A DNA stretch of 64,000 bases from Gigaspora margarita. Lineage: Eukaryota > Glomeromycota > Glomeromycetes > Diversisporales > Gigasporaceae. The translations under genes and the position numbers were made by a program. The stretch is from contig WTPW01000354.1 in the NCBI GenBank assembly GCA_009809945.1, forward strand, positions 353,253 to 417,252, read 5' to 3'. Positions 1 to 11,939 of the stretch are shown here, piece by piece; within the stretch, counting starts at the first letter, position 1; every line of letters starts with the position of its first letter. The notes beneath the pieces were generated by a model that saw only the letters and a list, made by a program, of their open reading frames with translations, ran no database searches and had not been told where the DNA came from.

Positions 1-1080
1 TTCTTTATAGCAAATTACTACAGAAATATGATAATTCCAATACAAAACTAACATAATTTTGCCTAAATTACTTGTATTACTATAGCGCATAAGTACATTA
101 AACCAAATTCTTTACAGCAAATCACTCAGATATACAATCATTTCTAACACAAAACTAACATAATTCTCCCAAATCACTTACATTACTACAATAGTCAGTA
201 GGTATAATACCAGAATTCTTTACAGCAAATCACTGCAAAAATACGATTATTCCAACACAAACTAACATAATTCTGCCTCAAAAACTTATGTTACTACAAT
301 AGTCGATAAGTACTATACCAGAATTCTTTACAGCAAATCACTGCAAAAATACGATCATTCCAATACAAAACTAACATAATTTTGCCTAAATCACTTGTAT
401 CACAATAGCGTGTAAGTACAGTAAACCAGAATTCTTTACAGCAAATCACTCAGAAATACTATCATTCCAACACAAAACTAACATAATTCTGCCCAAATCA
501 CTTACATTACTACAATAGTCAGTAAGTGCAATACCAGAATTCTTTACAGCAAATCACTGCAAAAATACGATCATTCCAACACATAACTAACATAACTCTG
601 CCTAAATCAATTGTATCACTATAGCACATAAGTACAGTAAACCAGAATTCTTTACAGCAAATCACTGCAGAAATACGATCATTCCAATACAAAACTAACA
701 TAATTTTGCCTAAATCACTTGTATTACTATAGCGCATAAGTACAGTAAACCTAAATTCTTTGCAGCAAATCACTCAGAAATACGCTCATTTCCAACACAA
801 AACTAACATAATTCTTCCAAATCACGTTACTACAATAGTCGGCAAATATGATTAAGTTTTCTTATAGCAAATTACTACATAATTCTGCCCAAATCGCCCA
901 TGTCACCAAAATAGTTGGCAAGTATGGAATAGAATTTTTTACGGAAATTTACTATAGAAATTACGATCATTCCTAATACAAAGCTAACATAAACACAGAA
1001 TGTAACTCGATCATCTCTAAGCTTTTTAGGAAGAACTTTAGGCTGCAATTGTAGGACAAAATATAGCAAATCGCTATAGA
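1..1080. repeat. Tandem satellite, 108-bp unit
   Basis: Eight clear copies begin at the motif TTCTTTACAGCAAATCAC near positions 1, 108, 216, 324, 432, 540, 648 and 756. The spacing is 107 bp once and then exactly 108 bp. Two or three decayed, shortened copies follow to about 1080. Units differ by scattered substitutions, and alternate units share variants (for example ATAGCGCATAAG versus ATAGTCAGTAAG), which suggests a two-unit higher order. Because 108 is divisible by 3, the minus strand reads as a 36-residue repeat; I treat this as a by-product and not a gene. The array runs off the left edge of the window. Confidence 0.9.
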
Positions 1081-1099
1081 AATTTTGATTGTTCTATTA

Positions 1100-2123
1100 A
1101 ACTTAATTTTTTTTAATAATTCAGATTGGGGTAAAAGTTCGAAAATGGTTGCAATATAGAAACTTTATAATCTTAGCATTTTGCTTAATTTGTAGTTTAA
1201 TTCGAAATTTTTAAATAAACTATTGTTCCGATCTAATTTTCTGATTTGATTTCTGATCTGCCCTCAGAAATGTGTCGATTTATCACATGATATAATCACC
1301 TGATTTTTTTGAATTTTAATTGGTTAATATGCTAGAGATATATAGTTATATATCTCTAGCTAGAGATGCCTAGAAGAACCCTTATATTTATTATAAAAAA
1401 AAAGAACAGAATTGATATCCAAATACCCAATTATAATTAAACTTCTAGCTTAACTACTAATAAAAACAATAACAAAGTACAACTAGAATCAAGATGAAGC
1501 AATAGCAAAACTTAATATATAGTATATGATACATAGCACACCCAAAGTAATCAAAAAATGATAATACTCAAAACAATAGCAAAACACAAAAGAAATAATT
1601 ATACATGATGCACCCAAAGTAATCAAAAAATAATAATACTCAAAACAATAGCAATAATTCTAAACATTAATGCACGTACGTCTATCTTGTTAGGCCGTAT
1701 ATGTTTAGATTCATTGAAATTTTTAAATTCTAAATTCTCTTCTAAATAAACACAACTCCATACCACTCATGTATGAATTACTAGCAAGTAAGTATTTAAA
1801 GTTAAGCATTTTAAATTAACATTCTTTTAAGCAAAAATTATTACTTTAAATAACATATATTCTATTAGGGGGTGAGTATTAAAATAATTGATATTTCGAG
1901 AATTAATATTACCTTTTAAATTCAAAACAACTATGCAACTTTAAATAATTCACACATAAATTTAGAATGTAAGTTTTATGATTATATTTATATATAAATC
2001 TTTATAAATCAAAATATATAAATTTAATTACCCATTAATCAACGCTAGTCGATATAGCCGGTAAATATAACCACTTTAAAATCAAAACTTTAATAATATC
2101 GTTAAGTAATATATATATTTTTA
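1100..2123. other. AT-rich intergenic DNA with small repeats
   Basis: No coding sequence is recognised. It contains a perfect 14-bp-arm hairpin at 1331-1360 (arms GCTAGAGATATATA, 2-nt loop). It also has a two-copy direct repeat of about 75 bp (about 1536-1655) sharing the block CACCCAAAGTAATCAAAAAA. The downstream part leads into the kinase pseudogene and may hold a 5' intron, since a pyrimidine-rich AG acceptor ends at 2123. Confidence 0.6.
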
Positions 2124-3101
2124 GTAATTGGACGAGCAATGATCCTGACATTGATAAATTCATTCAACAAATACAACTTGAAGCAAAAAATTTCGGAGAA
2201 ATTATTGAATGGATCCCTTTTAAAAGTTTTACAAATATTAAATATCTTGCTGAAGGTGGCGATGGCATTATTTTCAAGGCAATATGGGAATATGGATTTA
2301 TCTTTGGATTTGATAAAGAAAATAACAATTGGAAGAGAGTACCGCGAATAACTGTTTGTTTAAAACGCTTTCATAATTTTAAAGATATAAAAAAAGAATT
2401 TTTAATCAAAGTAAGAATTTTACAGTAAATTTGAGGTTGCATTATTCATTCTAATCTATATTTATTTTTAGGTTAAAAACCAACACATATATGGAGGTAA
2501 ATCAGCAATTGCCATTTATGGACTAACTAAGGATAACGACGAATATATGATAGTTATGCAATTTGCAAGGAAGTCTCCGAAGTTTATTAGACAGAAAATT
2601 CTATCATTTAACATGGATGAATAAAATAGAAAATCTACTTTATATAGCTGAAGGACTTCATTCAATTCATCAAGCCGGGCTAATATATAAAGATCTCCGT
2701 TCTGGACATATAGTTAATGAAAATATTACTAGTCCTTACATTACTGATTTTAGTTTATGTTGTCCAGTGTCTCAAGATTCAAGAAGTAGAGATATCTATG
2801 GAGTCTTTCCTATATTGCTCCAGAGGTCTTAAGAAACGAAGGATATACTCAGAAATCAGATATTTATTCCTATGGAATAATAATGACAGAAATTTTTAAT
2901 GGATATCCTCCATATCACAATATTTCACTTGACATTGCCCTAGCAATTAAAATAATTGAGGGGCAAAAACCTAAAATTCTACATGAAATCCCTCCGTTAC
3001 TTATGGATTTAATGAATAATTGTTTAGATGTTGATCATCAGAATCGACCGGATGCCAAATATTTAGTGGATAAAAAAAAAAAAGTGGCATATTACGAGTA
3101 A
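2124..3101 (+). pseudogene. Tyrosine-kinase-like protein kinase, frameshifted
   Basis: This is a protein kinase domain of the TKL/Sel1-associated type expanded in Glomeromycota. Exon 1 (from 2124) encodes a WTS.D..ID.FIQ..QL leader and EWIPF, a glycine-rich loop (AEGGDGIIFKAIW) and the VCLKRF strand whose Lys would bind ATP. A GT-AG intron fits at 2411-2471. Exon 2 gives the YGLTKDNDEYMIVMQ hinge, then shifts frame near 2565 into GSLRSLLDRKFYHLTW, YKDLRSGHI (catalytic loop, HRD replaced by YKD) and ITDFS (DFG Gly lost). A second frameshift near 2808 leads to YIAPEVL, SDIYSYGIIMTEI and a C-lobe ending at 3101. Two frameshifts and changed catalytic-loop motifs indicate a dead gene. An independent active kinase is unlikely. 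Confidence 0.85.
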
Positions 3102-4080
3102 TGATACCTGACGAACGACGAAACCATTTCATCATGTAATCTAATTGACAGAAGGCGAAAACTATGAGACCGATGATGATTGATAAAGCATATTATTATC
3201 ACTATATAAATAAATTAGTACATATAACATTTTTTTTTGTTGCATTATTTTATCTACTCATTTTTCAATGTTTTTATATCAACACATTTGCCTGAAATTA
3301 TCTGTAGAAGGCTTTATCTCCCGGAAGCATCCAAATGGCTGACTGAGAAGACTAATAATAAAACAAACCTCGTTATAATGAATAACATTAAATTGAAGAA
3401 TAATTAATGGATTAGTACATCTGTAGATTGTCGAAGAAAAATCTTATTTGATTAATGGTATCATCAAGGGCTTATGTTGTCAAGAAAACAGTTCATTATC
3501 AAATAAACTTTTTGTATTTTCATATTGATGAGTGAAACTTTGAATTATGATTTTGAAAAACCTTAACATTCAACGTCCAGAGGTCATTATAAAGAAACCC
3601 ATTAAAAGAGAGTTAACTGTATTATAATATTTCATGGTCAAATTGATTCATCAAGGGTTTTATCAATCATTATGTCAGTCACTATAATAAAGATGCAAAT
3701 TGTTTAATTGAAACTTATAAGGAAATGAAATTCAACACATATACGAAAAAAGATTGGAGATTAACAATTAAAAAAAATGGGCTAAATAATCAAGAATGAA
3801 TGTTAGAAAGATTAGTAAACTACATATTTATACTCTACGAACTATCAGAAGGCAAGGCTTATTTTTAAATAATCGCTTGATCAAGTCAATAAATTCAGTT
3901 GATCTTGCTACATTTAATTATTAATAAGGCTGGGTGGCGAAGGCGCAATATGATAATATGAAAAAAGAACACATGCGAACGGCATCACTGCCCATTTCAT
4001 CTAATAATTATTTGATAAAACATTCTACAGTATGTGACAATAACATGACATTACCAATTATTGGTAATTGATATTTTTAG
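3102..4080. other. Unassigned AT-rich stretch
   Basis: No open frame or family is recognised. About 75 bp at 3851-3925 (CTTATTTTTAAATAATCGCT and following) recurs in slightly diverged form at 16065-16140, so part of it is dispersed repeat. Confidence 0.5.
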
Positions 4081-4140
4081 TAACAATCGAAATTAAATTT
4101 TTTAGTAAAACAATCGAAATTAATTTTTTAGTAAAATACA
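4080..4140 (+). repeat. Short tandem repeat, about 28 bp unit
   Basis: The unit TTTTTAGTAAAACAATCGAA is repeated about twice here and about four times at 9296-9410. The two arrays are related in sequence and lie 5 kb apart, on the same strand. Confidence 0.7.
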
Positions 4141-4141
4141 G

Positions 4142-4215
4142 TACACTCTGTCAAAACAGGTATGCATGGTGAAAAGGTTTACCAGGAACGCAGTCATGCA
4201 AATTGACGGAGTGTA
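4142..4215. mobile_element. Possible 74-bp miniature inverted-repeat element
   Basis: The ends are TACACTCTGTCAA and TTGACGGAGTGTA, 13-bp inverted repeats with one mismatch. A similar end (ACAGTACTCCCTGTCAAAAC) occurs in reverse at about 9275-9296. Both resemble Tc1/mariner MITE ends with TA borders. It is very short and no coding is possible. Confidence 0.4.
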
Positions 4216-4814
4216 TGGTTACCTTCCATCTAGAATGATAGTTCGCAAAATCTTGCATTTGATTGGACATTAAAAAATCTATGATTTCACATGTCGAAAT
4301 TGCTGTGCTGGTGTAACGTATTATCCTTTTTAATGTGCTGTATGGTTAACTTTTATTTATACCNGTATTTTTACGTGTTAATAGCTGTGATGGTGTGAAA
4401 CGATCATATTGTGACCTTATCACCTGCAAAATCTAACATTTACTGAATGTTACACATTCAATATATTCAGATCCGGATCTAAATTGCTATTGGTAAATGA
4501 ATATAGGGCAATTTGATCTACGTGCAGATAGAATGGTATATTTTGTATTGATCAGGGGGCTTAGGAGGCTGAGTTCACGATTNTTTCGTTGTAGTTCTTT
4601 TGCCTTTCGTCATATTCTTTGACNATCATTGATTATCAATTCATCATACCGGAAAAAAATTCGAAGAAAAAAAAATGTAAAATCTAAAAAATATGAAAAG
4701 TAGAATCATAACTATAGATAGGAGTGGGCATATAATACCAAAAGGATACTTTCTTTACTAGAATTTAAGTTGTTTTTAAACCGATTCGATTTTTTTTGTT
4801 TATTTTTCTAGTAT

Positions 4815-4880
4815 GTTAAATAAATAAATAAATATATATATATAATATATATATATACTATATATATATATATGCTATAT
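4815..4880. repeat. AT microsatellite
   Basis: An (AATA)n tract passes into (TA)n with a few interruptions. It is followed immediately by three spaced copies of ACCAGGAACGTTA at 4884-4932. Confidence 0.9.
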
Positions 4881-5240
4881 ATACCAGGAACGTTAATGTA
4901 CCAGGAACGTTAGTGCATACCAGGAACGTTAGTGTATGGTTTTACTGGCATCTAAATCGAAGGCAAAATCTTAAAGCTGATTGGTAAACACATTTTTTCT
5001 CACAATCATTACCTGGTTTAAGTAACATAAAATTTCTAATTTTAGAGGAGGTTAAAGCGGAATGAAATTTAGTTAGGGCCAAGGTTATAATTTTTATGCA
5101 GTTAGAGGGTTTATATATTTATATATCAAGAATGCGATTTATGCAGTGTATAGATCATGTATTCATTAACTCCCACTCTAACCGTCGTAAATTGCACGAT
5201 ATCGGGTCATAAGACGATAAATATTCGTTCTTCCTTAATA

Positions 5241-5289
5241 AATGANTGGCTTACATGTGCCGCTGCACGGCACATGTAAGCCAATCATT
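5241..5289. repeat. Perfect 22-bp-arm palindrome
   Basis: Left arm 5241-5262 and right arm 5268-5289 are reverse complements (core GGCTTACATGTGCCG) around a 5-nt loop. An ambiguous base sits in the left arm. Several other ambiguous bases lie in 4364-5433, suggesting difficult assembly here. It could be the centre of a larger decayed inverted repeat. Confidence 0.8.
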
Positions 5290-6757
5290 TACTTTGATGG
5301 ATATTCTGATAATGACTTCATTATTANGATCATTGGGATTGCCATTTAAAGTAAAATCGGGTTTAAAAATTTGGCCAACATTTGATTCNATTATTAAGGT
5401 TAATAATANAAAATGATTCATNATACCAGTACNATCACATGAATGTTCCGTTCTTTTAATGTTCACCAGGTGATTTTTGAAAAATCCTTTTTTGGTAATA
5501 ATAGTTTTTATATTATCCCGCTATCACAAATTTCCTGTTCCGCACCAAAATATCTACTAATTTTTTATGTGAGTGTATAAAAAACGGTAATTGGCGCTGC
5601 TTAATAATGAGAATTAAAAAAAATTCAATTGCACTTTGCCATTTTTGATTCGCTATATCCAAAGATCGTAATCAGACTGTGAGAAAATTTAAAATAAGAT
5701 AATCAATTATGAAAGTACTATATCTGTAATTATTGCGACATATAATAATTTGCATGGTAAAGTCATGATAAATTCCCCAAAATTCGTAATTAATCTATTA
5801 CTATGAATTAATAATCAATTTTCGTCTATTTATATTTTTTAAATTGAATTTCGTTCGTTATGCGCACTTCGTATCTTTGAAATTTAAAAAATTGACTTCT
5901 GTTCATTATCCACACTTTATATTAGATTAACTGAGATACGGATAATGTTAATAACATGCATTAGTACCAGAAACGAGTAGATGGTTTTACTATAGCATAA
6001 ATCGAAAGCAAAATCTTAAAGCCGATTGGCTATACAAAGCATGATTTGTCTCATGACACATCATAACCCGTTTTTATGTAACATAAAAAATTGTACCAAA
6101 ATTCCTGTCGAGATACGTCGGAGTGCATCGGAATCATGGTCGGCTGGATATTGATCAATTTTGCCCCAAGATCATAAAAAATTTTACTACTGAAATCATA
6201 TCAATTCATTAAGTATAGAACCTGCTAACAACTAAGGCTAAACACCGACCTGATCTGATGCATCTGACCCGGAAATTTGGGATAACCCTGTAAAAATCGG
6301 GAATTAACCCTAGTTGAATCCAGATATACTTCGTACGAGTACTGAGTGACATCACATGCTGCGCAGTTACTTTATTATTTATACTACGATCTCATATATA
6401 TGCATGGTGTGTTTAGGATTATTACATTTTCTATAATGGTAAGTGTAATACTTACCTTATAATTATCAATCGATACAATTAAAAATCATAACTTTCTAAA
6501 AATGAATCATTTAAATTGAATTTCATGTGATCGTACTTGGATTTATAGTGACCTAAAGTTAGCATCAGCTGTGATAATTAATAAAAAAATATTAATTTTT
6601 TAAAAAACACCATACGGACTGTAATGTCATACTCAGTGCCAATATTTATCACGTTCCTGGTTTTAGCGCGACTGCGTCGCGCAGCTACCCTAATTGTATC
6701 AGCTTTGAGAGGTTATCTGATTTAAAAATACTAATAGCCTAATGGTCACATGATCCT
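5290..6757. other. AT-rich repeat debris without genes
   Basis: No coding is recognised. At 6653-6693 there is a GC-rich hairpin (TAGCGCGACTGCGTCGCGCA region). It follows CCTGG and has relatives at 9708-9738, 52573-52608 and, in reverse, about 51369-51405. Confidence 0.5.
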
Positions 6758-7704
6758 ATCTAAATTAATGATGCTGCCCGAAACTATATAGTTTCGGATT
6801 GACCGAAACCGAAACTGGCATTACCAGTTTCGGGCATGATCTTCTTGGCCGAAACTTGCCTAAAGACCGAAACTATACCAATATGCCGAAACTGTACTAA
6901 AACTCCGAAACAGGCCTGCTAATTAAATACTAAAGTTCATTTCGCAGACAAAGTAATTCCGGTCATTATTGTTAGGGTCAGGTTAGAATTAGTTAATGTT
7001 AGTGTAATTTATAATAAAAAAAAAAACTTTCAGTAGAATGAGCTTCGATCGGTAAAATTTATGTGCATAATTTTAAACTTTATAAGGATTATGGTTATTC
7101 TAGAATGATCTACATATCAGTCTTGAATTTGATTGGCCCTTGCGACTTTTTTTCGAAAATTTTTTATACAATTAGTTTAATATAAATGGGATAGTAAAAA
7201 TTTTAATAATCCACAATAATCCACGCTCGTTAGCTTTCGGTAAAAAAATAAATGAGACTCGAAAAATTGCAAGTTTTTACACATATACGTATGAATACCC
7301 AAGAACATTGTCTTAATCTTCGCCAACAAGACGGTTAAAAACTTTTTGTTTGCTTAATATCTTTTTATTTATGTTAATTCCGCTTGTAAACATTACTTAC
7401 CAATTAGTTTTTAAGATAAGCTTTCAAATATAGGTCCTTATCGCTGAATAATACGTACTAGTTTAATCTATGTTATAGAGTATTTTTAAGGAGTTTCCTC
7501 AATATAGCCCACTAGCGATCAAGATAACGCAATACGTGGATATTAAGGGTGCTCTCAAGCATCTTTATAAGTGTAACTAGCTAGCTATGAAGGTCATGCA
7601 CAAGTACTACGATTAATTGAAGTAAACCTTATGGTAATTTTACCGAAGATTCACATTGTGAAATGCAGATATTAAATTTTGGCCAATCAGCACAACTTTA
7701 TGAT

Positions 7705-7735
7705 AAAAAAAGATGGTCTCTGACCATCTTTTTTT
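7705..7735. repeat. AAAAAAAGATGGTC hairpin
   Basis: Fourteen-base arms surround a 3-nt loop, and the right arm runs into a T tract. It resembles a terminator fold but lies inside a transposon. No transcript is implied. Confidence 0.6.
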
Positions 7736-7933
7736 TCATCACGATAATGAACTCAATTTAAACAATTGTCATGATCGTTTGGTGAACCTATTTAGGGAAA
7801 CATTTGAAAACACCCCTACAAAACGATCGCTTTTAAAGTAAGTGTGAATACTTACTATTTTTCAAAACCATTTTAGGTTTACTTCATTTACATCAAGAGT
7901 ATAAGGGTATTTCTCAAGGGCTCAAGGGTATAA

Positions 7934-8069
7934 ACCAATTTTGCTGACAACTACTTCGCTGACAGCCATTTTGTCAACAAATTTCATCTGATTTAATTGG
8001 AGTTGGCCTACTTTATAATTAGTGTTGACTAACACAAAGTGGCTGTTGGCGAAATGGTTGTCAGCGAAT
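7934..8069. mobile_element. Nested small inverted-repeat element
   Basis: The left end GCTGACAACTACTTCGCTGA and the right end, whose complement reads GCTGACAACCATTTCGCCAA, form an imperfect inverted repeat of about 35 bp around a short spacer. It sits inside the 6766-9028 element. No clear target duplication was found. Confidence 0.55.
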
Positions 8070-9036
8070 TCTATCAGAATTATTAAGATAAGTAGGGTTA
8101 TTGCTTCATGCTTTTTATTGTTAACAATGCACTAACGTTTCACTATTGCAATATTTTTTAGATCAACAATTCTTTTTGGTGGTACATTACCTTCTTACTG
8201 TAGAAATTGAATAAGCAATGATGTTTTTTATTGTTTTACAGTATATAATAAATTCAATAATTTATCTATAATTTATCGATAAAAGCTTTATGTTATGAGA
8301 ATAGCTAAAATTATGTCTTATAATTGTGTACTTTTTTGATCACTAGAAAATTGAGTCTAGAGTAATGCTTGATACATCCTAAGAATCATTTATTTAATGG
8401 ATTGTCTACTATAGCATAAATGGATTGGGAAGATAAACTAAATTCGCTACAATGTATTGCATCAAATCTTTTGATAATTCATTCTCATAATCTTATCTAT
8501 CGAGTTACAATATAACTTGAAGAGTGCATATATTGCAGATTTATAACTTTAGAAAACAGCTTTGCCTCTGAAGTTTTGAAAAACAATTGCATGCTAAAGA
8601 GTCTGATATTTATTCATTTGTTGAAATTTATATAGTAAACCTGTGCCCTTTGAGCAAAATCTGAATTACAGTTTCAATTACAAGTATGTACAGATGTAAG
8701 GGTTTGTTTATGAAAATACAACAATATCTATGTGAGGATTTATGAATATTTGTTATTGTGTAAAACCTTTAATTTTAAAAAGATATAAATTTATAAAACA
8801 AAATAAAAACTAAGCGAGTTAAAAGATTTAACGGCCTCATGTTTAATTGGTCAGATTTTCTTAGCTCTACATATAAATTTAGTTTCAGTAAAGTTTTGGA
8901 ATTCCTGCATAGTTTCGGACTTTCAGCATAGTTTCAGAATTTTGGCATAGTTTCGGATTAGTTTCAGATTAGTTTCGAGAGTTTCGGTTTCGGTCATTAG
9001 CTCAAAATAGTTTCGGGCAGCATCATTAATCTAAAT

Positions 9037-10137
9037 ATAATTAGCCAAATAATATTTATTCATACATATTCAGTTATACAAAATCAGATTTGAGCCAATT
9101 AAATTGATTAATTTTACCTTACAAATCCGATATCTTATAGAACTCTTATAGATATCTGATATTTTGAGTATCGGTTATCAGAAATGACAGGTTATCAGAT
9201 TTGAATTATGAAACCAATATGGTGGATCAACTTTTTATCAGTTATGAAAGGTTATCAGTTTTGACAGATTAGTTTTGACAGGGAGTACTGTAATCAAAAT
9301 TAATTGTTCAGTAAAATAATTGAAATTAAAATTTTTAGTAAAACAATCGAAATTTAATTTTTTAGTAAAACAATCAAATTAAATTTTTTAGTAAAACAAT
9401 CGAAATTTAACTTTTTTTAAAAAGATTTTATGTTTACTCTTTTTCTAATAAAACTAGAATAACACAGCACTTAGCGCACATGTCTCATTTTAAATATAAT
9501 ATATCACCCTTTTTGCAAATCTGGTCCTTCTTTTTATATCATAAGCGTCTTTAACAACCTCAATCTAATTCACACAAAATCAAGTTCTAATCATGTTTTA
9601 TAATCATGTAAACATGATCTAAATTTAGAAATAATTATAAATCTTTTGCTATGATCTTTTATAATCTTTGAAGATTAATAGCATTGAATATATTTTACTG
9701 GTACATTCATTCTTGGTTTAGTGCAACTGCGTAACTATTGATTAAAAAACAAGAAGTTCTCATTCCTAAAATTTAAATGAATGGACATTTTGGATATCAA
9801 CCTATAAAAAGCAAAATTGAATGAAAAATCTTTCTCAGAAGTATAATTAAATAAAAAATATTAGATAAATAGTAGATGCAGGGATAAACCAATTTAATTT
9901 TTATTAAACAAAATAGTAACCAATTCTTCCTTCAGAATAGTAGACCATTCAAAAATTAAAATGGTAAAATCCCATGAAGTTTACTGGCCATCCCAATAAA
10001 CGCATCCTTTTTAGTACTTGTAAGGATAAAATACAGTATATTACTTTATTTAGAAGTAAGCAATATAATACCCTAGCTTCATTGGCTGTCCCAACAGGTA
10101 CAAGAAGCCCCATCCATCTAACTATTTATTATTCTTT
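9037..10137. other. AT-rich stretch with short repeats
   Basis: Holds the 28-bp tandem array (9296-9410), a mariner-like terminus (about 9275-9296) and a copy of the CCTGG/GCAACTGCG hairpin word at 9708-9738. No gene is recognised. Confidence 0.5.
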
Positions 10138-10571
10138 ACACAGGTTGAACAAATAAATACCGGGTACATACCAGATACATAATGGGAAACAAGTTTCCTG
10201 GTATGTACCGGTATTCAACCAGGGATCCGCCAAATAACAGATGCATATCAGTAGCATATAGGATACATAACAGTAAGCTACCGGGAGGTAGGTCAATATT
10301 GGTAATATAACAGTAACATACTAGGACATCCCGGTATCTTACTGTTAGTCCAAATATGACTAACAGTAAGATACCGGGATGTTCTGGTATGTTACTGTTA
10401 TGTTACTGATATCGACCTACCTCCTGGCAGCTTACCATTATATATCCTATATGCTACCGATATGCATCCGTTATTTGGCAGATCCCTAGTTGAATACCAG
10501 GTACATACCGGGAAACTTGTTTCCTGTTATGTATCTGGCATGTACCTGGTATTTATTTGTTCAACCTGTGT
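10138..10571. mobile_element. 434-bp snap-back palindrome
   Basis: Arms 10138-10350 and 10358-10571 are near-perfect reverse complements around a 7-nt loop (CAAATAT). Outer ends are ACACAGGTTGAACAA and TTGTTCAACCTGTGT; inner ends are GTTAGTC/GACTAAC. Within each arm the words ATACCGGGA, GGTATGTTACTG and GGTACATACC recur. Arm identity is far higher than in the surrounding decay, so the element is probably young. If transcribed it would fold into a hairpin of about 210 bp. A foldback or MITE origin is the simplest reading. Confidence 0.85.
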
Positions 10572-10771
10572 TATCTACTTACACTTTTGTTGTGCACAAG
10601 CCTTACGAATTTCTTGCAAAAGTTTGTAGATCCTTAATAATACAGTCAACTCTTTTTTATACCAGTGTTAGCACATGATCAAGTCAATTAGTGAAGTCAT
10701 ATGGCTTCACTAATTGAACTTAGTATTATGACCTGTTATGATCTAGTTATGTGTCAATACTGCTTTATACT

Positions 10772-11052
10772 AGGGTGTCCAGAATTATGCAATGTGATTG
10801 GGTAAATTATGCGATTTCACTAAGGTCAATTATGCGATAGATGTAAATTATGCATTTTCTTAATTAGATTTTGTTAATTATGTCAACTTTTCAGAATATT
10901 TCAAACATTTTTGCAGAAGTTTCAGAATTCACACTTCATCAAATCATATTTTCTGCCAATCAAATCTCACTCATGTGCTTTATGCTTTTTTTCTTAATTA
11001 TGCAAAGCGAAAAAATGGCATAATATTGCATTGCATAATCCTGAACAACCTA
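10772..11052. mobile_element. hAT-like MITE, 281 bp
   Basis: The ends are TAGGGTGTCCAGAATTATGC and a complement reading TAGGTTGTTCAGGATTATGC. They are flanked by 8-bp duplications CTTTATAC (10764-10771) and TTTTATAC (11053-11060), one mismatch. The start fits the hAT terminal consensus YAGNG. Internal AATTATGCGAT words repeat. Non-coding. Confidence 0.85.
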
Positions 11053-11751
11053 TTTTATACTAAATCTCCTTATAACGAACTCTTTAGAATTTTATAATAG
11101 TTCAGTATAAAAAGAGTTATAGCTTCTTAAGAAAACATAGTAATTTTATATAGCAAACTTTTTTTTAAAGGCCAGAACAAAGTATGCCTCTGAGCATCTC
11201 CATAGGGAGTTATATAAAAAAATAATAGCCAAAACCAACAGTTCGTTATAGAAAGAGTCAACTGTACAAAGTAACATTATAGATATCATTTGCAATATCA
11301 TTTGAAATCATCTGAAGTAGCCAAATTCGCATAGAGAATATTGTGGCTAAGAACAGAAGAAATAAAAAAAAGAGTTAGAAGAAATAAAAAAAGAGAAGAA
11401 ATAAAGGGGTCACTTATTTGGGGTACCTATCGCCAAAATAGAAATGTCATTGTCAGAAATCTGATTTTTGGGGTTATACAATAACATAACCAATAATATT
11501 AGGAACCTCTAAAATAGAGGTAAATTATGTGACTATTCGTGAAGCAAAACAATAAATAAAGCAAAAAACTGAAAAATACAAAAACTAGCAGTTAAATTTG
11601 CCTCATCGATAATACCTCAGAATTTCTTAATTTTTGTAAAAATAGTAATAGTTTGGTCTTTTAGGGTTCTCTGTATTTAAAACTAGAGCAATTACTCAGT
11701 TTTTGGTCTGGATTACCTGATCAGATTAGAAAATCACCTCAGGAGGTTAAC

Positions 11752-11931
11752 AGGACCCCGAAATATACATAGATAGGTCAGATATGAGTTTGCTTATTTT
11801 TGAGGTTTTTTATACAGATCTTTTCTATTTATAGTAATTTTTTTGCTTATTTTTAAAGTTTTTTTGCAGATCTTTCCTTTTTTAGTAACCCTATAATTAA
11901 CCTGACCTATCTATGTATATTTTAGGGTCCT
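11752..11931. mobile_element. MITE with perfect 8-bp duplication, 180 bp
   Basis: The ends are AGGACCCCGAAATATACATA and a right-end complement AGGACCCTAAAATATACATA; the inverted repeat is about 32 bp. AGGTTAAC is duplicated exactly at 11744-11751 and 11932-11939. The interior is two diverged copies of a T-rich unit of about 65 bp containing GCTTATTTTT and CAGATCTTT. The ends do not match YAGNG exactly, so the superfamily is left open. Confidence 0.85.
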
Positions 11932-11939
11932 AGGTTAAC

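Larger units (their letters stand above)
4213..6035 (+). repeat. Dispersed ~55-bp motif, three copies
   Basis: The block containing GTATGGTTTTACTGGCATCT followed by GCAAAATCTTAAAGC and GATTGG occurs at 4930-4985. Close relatives are at 5978-6030 and, more diverged, at 4213-4268. Each is preceded by one or more ACCAGGAACG words. These look like ends of a non-autonomous element family; I could not pair termini. Confidence 0.5.
6766..9028. mobile_element. Non-autonomous hAT-like transposon, 2.26 kb
   Basis: The ends are TAATGATGCTGCC and its exact reverse complement, flanked by a perfect 8-bp direct duplication ATCTAAAT (6758-6765 and 9029-9036). Both subterminal regions are packed with the word CCGAAACT/AGTTTCGG in variable spacing (6776-6915 and 8880-9022). 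This matches hAT elements, where clustered subterminal motifs bind transposase. The interior has no credible transposase. It holds a hairpin (7705-7735) and a nested inverted-repeat element (about 7934-8069). The 8-bp target duplication is shared by hAT, P and Merlin; hAT is favoured by the repeat organisation. Confidence 0.85.

Noticed and set aside
1..860. CRISPR array
   Set aside because: Units are contiguous 108-bp satellite repeats without unique spacers.
5251..5466. Minus-strand frame with ambiguous residues
   Set aside because: It contains many ambiguous bases and begins inside a palindrome; no protein-like features.
7705..7735. Intrinsic transcription terminator
   Set aside because: The fold and T tract resemble one, but the context is a eukaryotic transposon interior with no gene upstream.
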